A stretch of 64,000 nucleotides of DNA from Pseudoselenomonas ruminantium (GTDB taxonomy: Bacteria > Bacillota > Negativicutes > Selenomonadales > Selenomonadaceae), in assembly GCF_900104055.1 (NCBI RefSeq), contig NZ_FNJQ01000006.1, positions 37,783 through 101,782 on the forward strand, read 5' to 3'. The position numbers and the translations under genes were made by a program. Below, one piece after another: positions 1 through 8,293 of this stretch (position 1 is the stretch's first letter; each line of letters starts with the position of its first letter). The notes under the pieces are model-generated. The model searched no databases, had not been told where the DNA came from, and was given only the letters and a program-made list of their open reading frames with translations.

Positions 1-312
1 CAGAACTTCCCCGAAGGCGCCATCATCTCCCTGCCCTTGCGGGCGGAGGGGATGAGCAAGCACAAATCCTTCATCAGCGGCATGCTCTCGGGTATCGTCG
101 AACCCATCGGCGCTGTCTTGACCATTCTGGCCGCAACCTATGTCCTGCCTGTTTTGCCATATTTACTGGCCTTCGCCGCCGGTGCCATGATCTATGTCGT
201 GGTGGAAGAGCTCATCCCGGAAATGTCAGCCGGTGAGCATAGCGACATCGGCGTGCTGACTTTTGCCCTGGGGTTCACGCTGATGATGACTTTGGATGTG
301 GCGTTAGGTTAA
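1..312 (+). CDS. ZIP family metal transporter, C-terminal part (5' end outside window)
   Basis: The reading frame is open from base 1 and stops at 310-312, so only the last 103 residues are present. Three hydrophobic segments are visible. The stretch SGIVEPIGAVL followed by VVEELIPEM matches the transmembrane metal-site helices of the ZIP family (ZupT/GufA type), inner-membrane carriers that import zinc or other divalent cations. The in-frame ATG at 52 is internal to a conserved helix, so the true start lies upstream of the window. The next gene is 129 bases away. Substrate cannot be told from this fragment. Confidence 0.85.
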   Translation, partial: QNFPEGAIISLPLRAEGMSKHKSFISGMLSGIVEPIGAVLTILAATYVLPVLPYLLAFAAGAMIYVVVEELIPEMSAGEHSDIGVLTFALGFTLMMTLDVALG

Positions 313-360
313 ATGGTAAATATAGATTTTTCTAATTAAATATGCTATGATTGATATCGC

Positions 361-414
361 AAGCTGTTGACAAGGCAATGTATGCTGTCAGCAGCTTCTG
401 CGCCCTATGGCGCA
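361..414 (+). promoter_or_regulatory. Two consecutive stem-loops in the potA 5' region
   Basis: Bases 361-372 pair with 386-397 (12 pairs, one G-U) around a 13-base loop. Bases 399-404 pair with 409-414 (TGCGCC / GGCGCA) around CTAT. They sit between the end of the ZIP gene and the Shine-Dalgarno of potA at about 430. No T-run follows either stem, so a simple intrinsic terminator is unlikely. They may be an mRNA-stabilising or regulatory leader structure; function is not known. Confidence 0.45.
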
Positions 415-441
415 AATACAGAACGAGAAAAGGGACGATAA

Positions 442-1512
442 ATGGAAAAAGAGCTTCTGCGTCTTGAACGCGTCAACAAAAGTTATGATGGTCGGAAAAT
501 CTTGGAAGACCTGGATCTAACGATTCACGAGAATGAATTTGTAACCCTTTTGGGGCCGTCAGGCTGTGGCAAGACCACGATCCTGCGCATGATTGGTGGC
601 TTTGAGACACCGGACAGCGGTAAGATCTGGTTTGACGGGCAGGATATCACGAACCTGCAGCCGGAAAAGCGTCAGGTCAATACAGTGTTTCAGAAGTATT
701 CGCTGTTCTCCCATATGGACGTGGCGGAAAATATCGCTTTCGGTCTGAAACTCAAGGGGAAGAGTGCAAGTTACATTCGCGATAAGATAAAATATGCCCT
801 GAAGCTGGTGAACCTGGATGGCTATGAACATGCCCGGGTAACCCAGATGTCCGGCGGCCAGCAGCAGCGCATTGCCATTGCCCGGGCCATTGTCAACGAG
901 CCAAAGGTGCTGCTTTTGGATGAGCCGCTTTCTGCGCTTGACCTGAAGCTGAGGCAGAACATGCAGCGGGAACTGGTCAAGATCAAACGGGAACTGGGCA
1001 TTACCTTTGTATTCGTCACCCATGACCAGGAAGAAGCCCTGTCCATGTCCGATACGGTCGTGGTCATGAACCAGGGCTGGATTCAGCAGATCGGCACGCC
1101 AGAAAACGTGTACAATGAGCCGGAGAACGCTTTTGTGGCCGACTTTATCGGCGACAGCAATATCATTGACGGCATCATGGTGCGGGATAAGCTCGTGCAT
1201 CTGCTGGGCAAGGATATTCCTTGTATCAATACGGGCTTTGGCGAAAATGTGCCGGTAGATGTGCAGATCCGCCCCGAGGATATTCAGATCTGTGCACCCG
1301 AGGACGGTCAGTTCACGGGCAAAATCAAGCAGGTCATCTTCAAGGGCACGGTCTATGATATCACCATTGAAGCGGGCGGCTTTGAATGGCTGGTGCAGAC
1401 CATCACGGGTCATGAACAGGGCAAGGAAGTGGGCTTAAAATTAGCTGCTTCTAATATTCAGATCATGGCTAAGCCCGAGTCCGAGGACGAGGAGGCCGTG
1501 AGCGATGAATGA
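442..1512 (+). CDS. potA: Spermidine/putrescine ABC transporter, ATP-binding subunit
   Basis: A 356-residue ABC ATPase that powers polyamine import at the inner membrane. The Walker A loop GPSGCGKTT is near residue 39, the Q-loop near 87, the signature MSGGQQQR near 137, Walker B LLLDEPLSALD near 157 and the H-loop VTHDQEEA near 191. A C-terminal TOBE-like regulatory domain spans about 235-340. Length fits PotA. First gene of potABCD, with an 8-base overlap into potB, which implies translational coupling. An AAAAGGGA Shine-Dalgarno precedes the ATG. Selenomonads link polyamines to peptidoglycan, so uptake may feed wall synthesis; that is inference. Confidence 0.95.
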   Translation: MEKELLRLERVNKSYDGRKILEDLDLTIHENEFVTLLGPSGCGKTTILRMIGGFETPDSGKIWFDGQDITNLQPEKRQVNTVFQKYSLFSHMDVAENIAFGLKLKGKSASYIRDKIKYALKLVNLDGYEHARVTQMSGGQQQRIAIARAIVNEPKVLLLDEPLSALDLKLRQNMQRELVKIKRELGITFVFVTHDQEEALSMSDTVVVMNQGWIQQIGTPENVYNEPENAFVADFIGDSNIIDGIMVRDKLVHLLGKDIPCINTGFGENVPVDVQIRPEDIQICAPEDGQFTGKIKQVIFKGTVYDITIEAGGFEWLVQTITGHEQGKEVGLKLAASNIQIMAKPESEDEEAVSDE

Positions 1513-2350
1513 GCGACTGTCTACGCAGCGGTTTTTGGCTCTGCCCTTCGGTCTTTGGTCCGTCCTGTTCATCGTGCTGCCGCTGTTCTTTGTCCTTTGG
1601 AACGGTCTGAAGGCCGAGACGGGCGGTTTTACGCTGGAACATCTGCAGACGGTATTGCAATGGGAATATCTGAAAGCGCTGGGGCTTTCGGTAGAGCTGG
1701 CGCTTGTCAGCACCTTTATCTGTCTGGTATTGGCCTATCCTTTGTGCTTGATCCTGCGGGAGCGCAAGGAAAGCCGCGGCCTTCTGGTCTTTGTGTTGTT
1801 CCTGCTGCCGCTTTGGATGAATTCGCTGCTGACTACCATGGCCTGGCAGACAATCTTGGAAAAGCATGGTCTGCTCAATATGTTCTTGCAGGTAATCGGT
1901 ATGCCGAAAGTGCATATCATCAACACGCCGCTGGCCATCATCATCGGCATGGTCTATAATTTTCTGCCGTATATGGTGCTGCCGCTCTATGTGGCAATCA
2001 ACCGCATTGATAACAGCATCATCGAAGCGGCCCGGGATTTGGGGGCTAATCCCTATCAGACTTTGCGGCGGGTGCTCCTGCCTTTGTCCATGCCGGGCAT
2101 TGTCAGCGGTTCCACTATGGTGTTCATTCCGGCGCTGACCACCTTCGTGATCAGTGCCCTGCTGGGCGGCAATAAGGTATTGCTGGTCGGTAATATCATT
2201 GAACAGGAATTTACGGCGGCCTATGACTGGCAGCTGGGAAGCGCCCTTTCGATGGTGCTTATGGTCTTCATCATCCTGAATATCCTGCTGGAAGCCTTCA
2301 CGGAAAATGGTGAAACGGGCAAGCAGGCGAAGAAAGGAGCAAGGCCATAA
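1505..2350 (+). CDS. potB: Spermidine/putrescine ABC transporter permease
   Basis: A 281-residue inner-membrane permease with about six transmembrane helices. The cytoplasmic EAA loop is visible as IIEAARDLGANPYQTLRRVLLPLSMPG near residues 178-204; this is the docking site for the PotA ATPase. It forms the channel with PotC. The start overlaps the end of potA by 8 bases and the stop shares one base with the potC start (TAATG), so the four pot genes are read as one tightly coupled operon. Identity as PotB rather than another type I permease rests on position and on the PotD-like binding protein. Confidence 0.93.
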   Translation: MNERLSTQRFLALPFGLWSVLFIVLPLFFVLWNGLKAETGGFTLEHLQTVLQWEYLKALGLSVELALVSTFICLVLAYPLCLILRERKESRGLLVFVLFLLPLWMNSLLTTMAWQTILEKHGLLNMFLQVIGMPKVHIINTPLAIIIGMVYNFLPYMVLPLYVAINRIDNSIIEAARDLGANPYQTLRRVLLPLSMPGIVSGSTMVFIPALTTFVISALLGGNKVLLVGNIIEQEFTAAYDWQLGSALSMVLMVFIILNILLEAFTENGETGKQAKKGARP

Positions 2351-3150
2351 TGCAGAAAATCAAGAACACCTATCTCGGCCTCATTGTGGCTTTCCTCTAT
2401 GCGCCCATCGTGGTGCTGATTGCCCAGTCCTTCAATGCGAGCCGCTATCGCGGGCAGTGGACGGGCTTTACCTGGGAATGGTATGAAAAGCTGCTGGAGA
2501 GCGAAGATATCATCAATGCTTTTTCCAATACCTTGACCATCGGCGTAACGTCTGCCCTGCTGGCAACTTTATTGGCTCTGCTCACAGCTCTGGGCATGCG
2601 GCAGATGGGACGGCAGAGCCGGATGCTCCTGCGGGGGCTGGCCAATGTTCCTCTGCTTAACGCTGATATCGTTACCAGCATTTCGCTGATGCTGCTCTTC
2701 CTTGGTCTGGGACTGAAGCTTGGTTACGATACCATCCTGCTGGCCCATATCGTCATCAGCTTGCCCTATGCGATGCTCTGCATCCTGCCGCAGGTACTCA
2801 CAATGGATAATGTCTGGTATGAGGCGGCCCGCGATCTGGGGGCGACACCGTTGCAGGCCTTCTGCAAGGTCATCCTGCCGGAGCTGATGCCAGGTATCAT
2901 CGCCGCGTTCCTGCTCTCCTTTGCCATGAGTGCCGATGACTTCATCGTGACGTATTTCACCAAAGGTGCAGGCATCGAGACGCTGACTACGGAAATCTAT
3001 GCGGAATTGAAACTCGGCGTGCATCCGGAGATGTATGCCCTGTCCACGTTGTTTTTCTGTGGCGTGCTGGTCTTTGCAGCCCTGCTGATGCTCAACTATA
3101 AGGTAATCAACCGTTATCGCCAGGCGGAGAAAAGGGGGCAGGAAGCATGA
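2350..3150 (+). CDS. potC: Spermidine/putrescine ABC transporter permease
   Basis: A 266-residue permease that pairs with PotB. The EAA loop EAARDLGATPLQAFCKVILPELMPG lies near residues 157-181, followed by the SADDFIVTYFTKG segment typical of PotC. The start codon shares its A with the potB stop, and the last four bases overlap the potD start (ATGA). Six hydrophobic segments are predicted by eye. Nothing unusual in length or motifs. Confidence 0.93.
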   Translation: MQKIKNTYLGLIVAFLYAPIVVLIAQSFNASRYRGQWTGFTWEWYEKLLESEDIINAFSNTLTIGVTSALLATLLALLTALGMRQMGRQSRMLLRGLANVPLLNADIVTSISLMLLFLGLGLKLGYDTILLAHIVISLPYAMLCILPQVLTMDNVWYEAARDLGATPLQAFCKVILPELMPGIIAAFLLSFAMSADDFIVTYFTKGAGIETLTTEIYAELKLGVHPEMYALSTLFFCGVLVFAALLMLNYKVINRYRQAEKRGQEA

Positions 3151-4235
3151 AATGGTTAAATGAATACCTGCGTTCCCTGTTGCTGGTGATGTTGGTACTC
3201 ACAACTTTCACACTGACCGGCTGCGATATGTTTGCCGAGGAGGAAGAAGAGGGCGAAAATGTCCTCTACGTTTACAGCTGGGGCGATTATCTTAGCGAGG
3301 ATGTTATCAAGCAGTTCGAAGAGGAAACCGGTATCAAGGTCGTGCTCGATGAATACGACACCAACGAGAGCATGTATCCTCGCATTGCCGAAGGGGCTGA
3401 GGCCTATGATGTGCTATGTCCTTCCGACTATATGATCAACAAGCTCATTCATAATGACCTTCTCCAGCCGCTGGATTTCAGCCAGCTGCCCAATGCCCGC
3501 AAGAATATCGGGCAGGACTTCTTTGACCAGTCAAAAATGTTTGACCGTGAAGGCAAGTACAGCGTCCCCTATTGCTGGGGCACCGTAGGCATCATGTACA
3601 ATACGAAGATGGTGCAGGAGCCTGTGGATAGCTGGAAAATCCTTTGGGATGAAAAGTATAAGGACAATATCCTGATGCAGGATTCGGCCCGCGATGCGAT
3701 CATGATTCCCTTGCGGCTGCTGGGCTATTCCATGAACACCACCAATGAGGCAGAACTTCGGGAAGCCCGTGACCTGCTGATCAAGCAGAAACCGCTGGTG
3801 CAGGCCTATGGCGTGGACGATATCCGCGACAAGCTGAGCTCCGGTGAGGCCGCCTTGGGCGTCATCTTCTCCGGCGAAGCCATCAAGCTCATGAAGTCCA
3901 ATCCGGATCTCCGCTTCCAGCCAGCACCCAAGGAAGGAACGAATGTCTGGATTGACAGCTGGGTGATTCCGAAGAATGCCCGCCATGTGGAAAATGCGCA
4001 TAAGTTCATCGATTTCATGTGCCGCACGGACATCGCGGCCGCTAACTTTGAAGAACTGGGCTATTCCACGCCGAACATAACTGTGCGCGATGAGGTGGAA
4101 GAAGACCTCGGTGAGTATGTTGATGTGGCCTTCCCGCCGGAAGAGGTCTACAAAGGCCAGGAATCCTACAGCTATTTGGGTGAGGCTTTGGACAAGCTCT
4201 ACACGAAACTTTGGCTGCAGGTAAAAGTAGACTAA
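3147..4235 (+). CDS. potD: Spermidine/putrescine-binding lipoprotein
   Basis: A 362-residue substrate-binding protein of the PotABCD system. A lipoprotein signal peptide ends in the lipobox LTGC with Cys at residue 26, so the protein should be anchored on the outer face of the inner membrane. The mature part opens with VLYVYSWGDYLSEDVI, the characteristic start of PotD/PotF proteins, and contains the acidic residues expected in a polyamine pocket (for example YDVLCPSDYMI). It overlaps potC by four bases and is the last gene of the operon; a hairpin with a T-run follows. Putrescine versus spermidine preference cannot be decided. Confidence 0.93.
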   Translation: MKWLNEYLRSLLLVMLVLTTFTLTGCDMFAEEEEEGENVLYVYSWGDYLSEDVIKQFEEETGIKVVLDEYDTNESMYPRIAEGAEAYDVLCPSDYMINKLIHNDLLQPLDFSQLPNARKNIGQDFFDQSKMFDREGKYSVPYCWGTVGIMYNTKMVQEPVDSWKILWDEKYKDNILMQDSARDAIMIPLRLLGYSMNTTNEAELREARDLLIKQKPLVQAYGVDDIRDKLSSGEAALGVIFSGEAIKLMKSNPDLRFQPAPKEGTNVWIDSWVIPKNARHVENAHKFIDFMCRTDIAAANFEELGYSTPNITVRDEVEEDLGEYVDVAFPPEEVYKGQESYSYLGEALDKLYTKLWLQVKVD

Positions 4236-4248
4236 TAATAAATAAAGG

Positions 4249-4316
4249 AAAAACAGCTTCTTTGTGGAATAATATATCTATAGACAAATTTCCAAGAACA
4301 AAGGAGTTGTTTTTTT
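4249..4316 (+). terminator. Terminator-like hairpin overlapping the next gene's Shine-Dalgarno
   Basis: Bases 4252-4265 pair with 4298-4311 over 14 positions, two of them G-U, and a run of seven T residues follows. The 3' arm contains AAAGGAG, the Shine-Dalgarno of the gene at 4318. The hairpin can end potABCD transcription and, in read-through mRNA, would hide the ribosome site. Confidence 0.6.
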
Positions 4317-4317
4317 C

Positions 4318-4761
4318 ATGAATATCAAAGCCGAAGCATTCAGCAAGTATTTGGAAGAGAAGAAGATTGAAGCATTTCAGGTGGAAGAGATTGCCGACGA
4401 TGCGCAGCATACGGTGGTATACCGTTCCCATGTGGTCGTGGAAGGCCAGCAGCTGCCTACGCTGGTACTCTTAGACGATAGCGTGTTCTCCATGATCCGC
4501 GTGCAGATCTCGCCGAATGCCCGCACGGAGGAAAATGAACTGGCCGTCCTGCGTCTGGTCAGCGAACAGAATATGAAGTTCAAGCCTTTCAAGCTCTACT
4601 TTGACCAGTCAGGCGCATTGATTCTCGATATCTGTCTGTTGACGCCGGGCAATGAAGAAAAAGATTTCGAGCGTCTGGGCGATGAAATTTATGGTATGTT
4701 TGACGTGCTGATCAAGTTCCTGGAAGAAAATTATCGGGGCTGGATGAAGGAAATCTGGTAA
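4318..4761 (+). CDS. Conserved hypothetical protein, YbjN-like
   Basis: 147 residues, no signal peptide or membrane segment. Alternating strands and helices, with VYRSHVVVEGQQLPTLVLLDDSVFSMIRVQIS early and a C-terminal acidic helix, suggest the YbjN / type III chaperone-like fold seen in many small bacterial proteins of unknown role. The match is by pattern only. AAAGGAG lies 10 bases before the ATG, inside the hairpin at 4249-4316. A strong terminator follows. The gene stands between the polyamine operon and the flagellin gene and shows no clear link to either. Confidence 0.6.
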   Translation: MNIKAEAFSKYLEEKKIEAFQVEEIADDAQHTVVYRSHVVVEGQQLPTLVLLDDSVFSMIRVQISPNARTEENELAVLRLVSEQNMKFKPFKLYFDQSGALILDICLLTPGNEEKDFERLGDEIYGMFDVLIKFLEENYRGWMKEIW

Positions 4762-4771
4762 GAACTTGCGC

Positions 4772-4813
4772 AAACTGCCGTCCTGCTGACATTTCAGGAC
4801 GGCAGTTTTTTTG
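4772..4813 (+). terminator. Rho-independent terminator
   Basis: AACTGCCGTCCTG at 4773-4785 pairs perfectly with 4795-4807 (13 bp), and a run of T follows. It separates the YbjN-like gene from the flagellin promoter. Confidence 0.9.
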
Positions 4814-4834
4814 TAGAAAAAGTTTGCTGACCGC

Positions 4835-4861
4835 TTAAGTTTCTCCCTAAATATACGATAT
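4835..4861 (+). promoter_or_regulatory. Sigma-28 (FliA/SigD) type promoter of the flagellin gene
   Basis: TTAAGTTT (4835-4842), 11 bases, then TACGATAT (4854-4861). The known consensus is TAAAGTTT-N11-GCCGATAA, so spacing is exact and both boxes match well. It lies about 130 bases upstream of the flagellin start, directly after a terminator. Confidence 0.8.
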
Positions 4862-4989
4862 ATAAGGTAAGCGAAACTATATAAGGGGGTAGGTGTTCCC
4901 TTTTGGGGATAGATTTGCATCTCACATGGAGTGTGAGAGAGCAGATGCAGTAACAAGGCTGGATATTATCAGGGAGGATGTGTGAAGCC

Positions 4990-6894
4990 ATGTCTATGGT
5001 TGTTAAAAACAATATCTCGGCGATTAGGACGCTGGGCACACTAAACAAGAACTCGGCGGCACTCGCCAAAAGCCTGCAACAAGTGTCCTCGGGCATGAAA
5101 ATCAATTCCGCGGCCGATGACAATTCCGGATATGCCATCGCCGAGCGGATGCAGGTGCGGATACGGTCACTGGACCAGGCAGATCAAAATACGCAGAATG
5201 GTGCGAATCTGCTGAAAGTGGCAGAAGGATCTGTCTCTTCCACGATTGATATTCTGCGCACCATGAAGGAAAAAGCCATCAATGCAGCCAACGATACCAA
5301 TACCGACACAGATCGGGGCATTATCCAAAAAGAAATGGATCAGTTCATCGACCAGGTGGATGACAACGCCCTGATTACTTACAATGGAAAGACATTGGTC
5401 GATGGCAGCAAGATGCCCAAAGGCAATGCTACGCGGACGTCGCTGACCAATCAGAGTCTCGACAAATCAACTACAGGCCTTACCGCGCTGGTGGATCTGA
5501 AGAACCGCAATGGTGAGAGCCTGAATATCCTGACATCGGACAGGATTACTGTATCCTATGTGATTCAGGGGCAGAACTATAGCAAGGAAATCGAGATTGA
5601 TGCTACTAAAACACTGAATGATGTGTTGGTCGAAGCGATGGATCCTTATATTGATGTAAGCAATAACCCACAATTACGTGCAGCTAATGAAGCATATAAC
5701 AGTGCAGTAAGTACGGCTAATGCCAATTATGCAGCAGCCGAGAGTACAGCAAATACTAACTTCAATAATGCGGTAAATGCGGCTACGGCTACATATAATC
5801 AGAATGTATATGATCCTGTTCATTCATATAGTAACAAGACAACTACGTATACGAATATAACTTTATCAGAAGCAATATCGCTAGCTGCTGCGGATGTGGA
5901 ACTGAATACCCAGACATATTCCACCCAGAATAGAATTTTGACGGAGCATCCTAGCACAGATAATACCTATTGGAGCAATATGCAAACAACTTTTGGCCTT
6001 ACGTATGCTAGTTATTCTAGCATGGCTGCAGATACTAGTACTGCTTTAGCCTCGACACAAGCGGTTTATACAACATATTCGAACCAGCTAAGTACACTTA
6101 TAAGTGAACAAACTGAAATTAAGGAAAGTGCAATATCTACGGCAGCATCGACAAGGGATTCGGCTATTGCTTCGGCCTTGGCTATAAAGGTTGCAGAAAT
6201 CTCTTCAGCTGTGGAAACCTATCAGGGGAACATAGGTGAATTGATTCCCTACCAGCTAACAATGGACCATGGTTATATTGTCGGTCAGGATGCCGCTGGT
6301 AATGATGTCTATACCGCCGATATGGGGTCAGGGCTGACCATCCGGGCTGCTGGTACTGGCAATAAGTATCAGTTGGCAGGTTTTACCTTTAATGTCACGG
6401 ATGTTAATGGACAGATCAAGAAAAATGTTAACGCTGTACTGGATAACTTCACGGAAAGCATTCGTGCCTTTGATGAGTCATCGGATCGCTCACTTACATT
6501 CCAGGTGGATGCCAAGGCCAATCAGGCCATCAAGATTGGTCTTACAGATATGCGTTCCGAGGCCTTGGGGCTCAAGGGGGCTGATGGTACAACCATCAGT
6601 TTGGCAACCCAGAAGAGCGCCAATGTGGCGGTCAATGTTCTCGATAATGCAATCAAGAAGGCATTGGATCAGCAGACCGATATCGGCGCTATCGCCAACC
6701 GTCTGAATCAGACCTCAGCGAATCTGCATATTGCCCGGGATAACGTACAGGCTTCGGAATCGACCATCCGGGATGCCGATATGGCCAAGGCAATGACCGA
6801 ATATACCAAGAACAACGTCCTCCTGCAAGCGTCCCAGTCCATGCTGGCACAAGCCAATCAATCGAGTTCATCGGTACTGGGATTACTGCAGTAA
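4990..6894 (+). CDS. Flagellin with large atypical central domain
   Basis: Major filament protein. The N-terminal D0/D1 part (MVVKNNISAIRTLGTLNKN, then SSGMKINSAADDNSGYAI) and the C-terminal part (ASESTIRDADMAKAM ... SVLGLLQ) are typical flagellin. The protein is 634 residues against about 280-500 for most flagellins. The extra length is a central Ala/Ser/Thr/Asn-rich section (bases about 5680-6230) with repeated ANANYAAAESTANTNF-like segments, probably helical, and clearly more A+T-rich than the conserved ends. GGGAGG at 4972-4977 abuts an ATG at 4978, so 4990 (MSMVVKNN) is the better start. Two GT8 glycosyltransferase genes follow; the Ser/Thr-rich domain is a plausible acceptor. Export is by the flagellar secretion system. 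Confidence 0.93.
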   Translation: MSMVVKNNISAIRTLGTLNKNSAALAKSLQQVSSGMKINSAADDNSGYAIAERMQVRIRSLDQADQNTQNGANLLKVAEGSVSSTIDILRTMKEKAINAANDTNTDTDRGIIQKEMDQFIDQVDDNALITYNGKTLVDGSKMPKGNATRTSLTNQSLDKSTTGLTALVDLKNRNGESLNILTSDRITVSYVIQGQNYSKEIEIDATKTLNDVLVEAMDPYIDVSNNPQLRAANEAYNSAVSTANANYAAAESTANTNFNNAVNAATATYNQNVYDPVHSYSNKTTTYTNITLSEAISLAAADVELNTQTYSTQNRILTEHPSTDNTYWSNMQTTFGLTYASYSSMAADTSTALASTQAVYTTYSNQLSTLISEQTEIKESAISTAASTRDSAIASALAIKVAEISSAVETYQGNIGELIPYQLTMDHGYIVGQDAAGNDVYTADMGSGLTIRAAGTGNKYQLAGFTFNVTDVNGQIKKNVNAVLDNFTESIRAFDESSDRSLTFQVDAKANQAIKIGLTDMRSEALGLKGADGTTISLATQKSANVAVNVLDNAIKKALDQQTDIGAIANRLNQTSANLHIARDNVQASESTIRDADMAKAMTEYTKNNVLLQASQSMLAQANQSSSSVLGLLQ

Positions 6895-6907
6895 GATAAT
6901 ATTCAGC

Positions 6908-6938
6908 CGAAAAAGTCTCCCGTAAGGGAGGCTTTTTC
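6908..6938 (+). terminator. Rho-independent terminator after flagellin
   Basis: GAAAAAGTCTCCC (6909-6921) and GGGAGGCTTTTTC form a stem around GTAA, with a T-run in the 3' arm. Confidence 0.85.
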
Positions 6939-6994
6939 GTGTTGGCAGCGTATATATACAGTATGAATTTATACGATTAAGTGAGGTGGCAGCA

Positions 6995-8281
6995 GTGGTG
7001 CGGAAGAAGATTGGGCAGGATGCCCGCATGGTGCATGTGGCCTATGCCATGACGGATAAGCAGGGAACCTATAGCAAATATATTGGAACGTCGATATATT
7101 CGCTGTTTGCTCGTACAGATGCCTGGGTAACGGTGCATCTACTCCACGATGAGACACTGACGGAACAGAACCGGGATTACTTTATCGAATTGGCACGCAG
7201 CTGCGGGCAGCAGATGTTCTTTTATAATATGGCAGAGCTTTGCCAGGATATTTTGCAGGAAGCAAGGGAGATCTTTAAGGAAGCCGTGGACACAGACTAC
7301 TATACGCCGGCTGCGCTCTATCGAATTTTAGCAGCACGGGTATTGCCGAAGAATGTAAAGCGGCTGATCTATTTGGATGCGGATACGATTGTGAATATGG
7401 ATATCCGCAAATTTTGGGAAATCTTCATGGATAATCATCCCATTGGTGCTGTGGGGGAACGTGATTTGATGAATCATTACCAACGGCAGGTGGATAAATC
7501 CATTGATGAAAAACTTTACCTGTTTAAAAATAGCTGGACAGATTCCGATAGCTGTTTCAACTCCGGGGTGTTGATCATGGATTTGGAACGCCTGCGGAAT
7601 ATGGGGGATATATTGTTGCCGGGGTTGCAGTTCCTCGTACAGCATCAGGATGAGTGCCAATTCTTTGACCAGGATATCCTGAACTATTTCTTTTCCCGGG
7701 ATTACATGCATTTGCCATGGAACTACAATATTCTGCAACATTGGGACAGAAAGTGGGGAGAGCCGGAGTTGCGGGAAGGCATTTATCACTACATGGGACG
7801 TACCTTGCGCCTGAATTTTGCAGATCCGCGCGATAGTGTATTTTATGAGGCTTTTGTGCATACTCCATGGTGCAATGCGGAATATATCTGCAAGAGTCTT
7901 ATCGTGACACGGGACGTCATATCGGGAAATATCCACAAGAATAATGAACTTAATCGAAGGGCTGCCGCGGTTTGGGGGAGACGCAGACGGGTATTTGTCG
8001 GGCCGAAAGAAAATGAGGAGAAACTTCGGGAAATGTTTTTTCTGCAAGATGTGGAGCCCTATGTGGCATTAGAAGAAGGATGGGAGAAAACAGGCCTGCA
8101 TCTTCCCTATGATTTGAGCACCCATGTCTATGTGTTCTTCCTGGATACCTTTCCGGAACTGCGCAAGCAATTAGAGGAGGCTGGCTGGCAGGAATGGGAA
8201 GATTTCATTGATGGCAAGGCACTGATTCTGCCTCGTCCTGCACATTTGTTAGATGAATATCGTATTTTTATGGTTATGTAG
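6995..8281 (+). CDS. Glycosyltransferase family 8 protein (first of a pair)
   Basis: About 429 residues. The N-terminal 270 residues form a GT-A domain of family GT8 (retaining galactosyl/glucosyl transferases such as RfaJ): the opening MVHVAYAMTDKQGTYSKYIGTS nucleotide-binding strand, the metal-binding DAD in RLIYLDADTIVNMDI, and a later CFNSGVLIMDL. A second region of about 130 residues, with VFVGPKENEEKLREMFFL, is shared with the next gene and not recognised. GTG at 6995 is preferred because GAGGTGG lies 5 bases upstream; ATG at 7028 aligns with the start of the paralogue but has a weak ribosome site. Position right after flagellin suggests filament glycosylation; lipopolysaccharide work is the alternative. 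Confidence 0.85.
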   Translation: MVRKKIGQDARMVHVAYAMTDKQGTYSKYIGTSIYSLFARTDAWVTVHLLHDETLTEQNRDYFIELARSCGQQMFFYNMAELCQDILQEAREIFKEAVDTDYYTPAALYRILAARVLPKNVKRLIYLDADTIVNMDIRKFWEIFMDNHPIGAVGERDLMNHYQRQVDKSIDEKLYLFKNSWTDSDSCFNSGVLIMDLERLRNMGDILLPGLQFLVQHQDECQFFDQDILNYFFSRDYMHLPWNYNILQHWDRKWGEPELREGIYHYMGRTLRLNFADPRDSVFYEAFVHTPWCNAEYICKSLIVTRDVISGNIHKNNELNRRAAAVWGRRRRVFVGPKENEEKLREMFFLQDVEPYVALEEGWEKTGLHLPYDLSTHVYVFFLDTFPELRKQLEEAGWQEWEDFIDGKALILPRPAHLLDEYRIFMVM

Positions 8282-8293
8282 GAGGTGCCGCTG

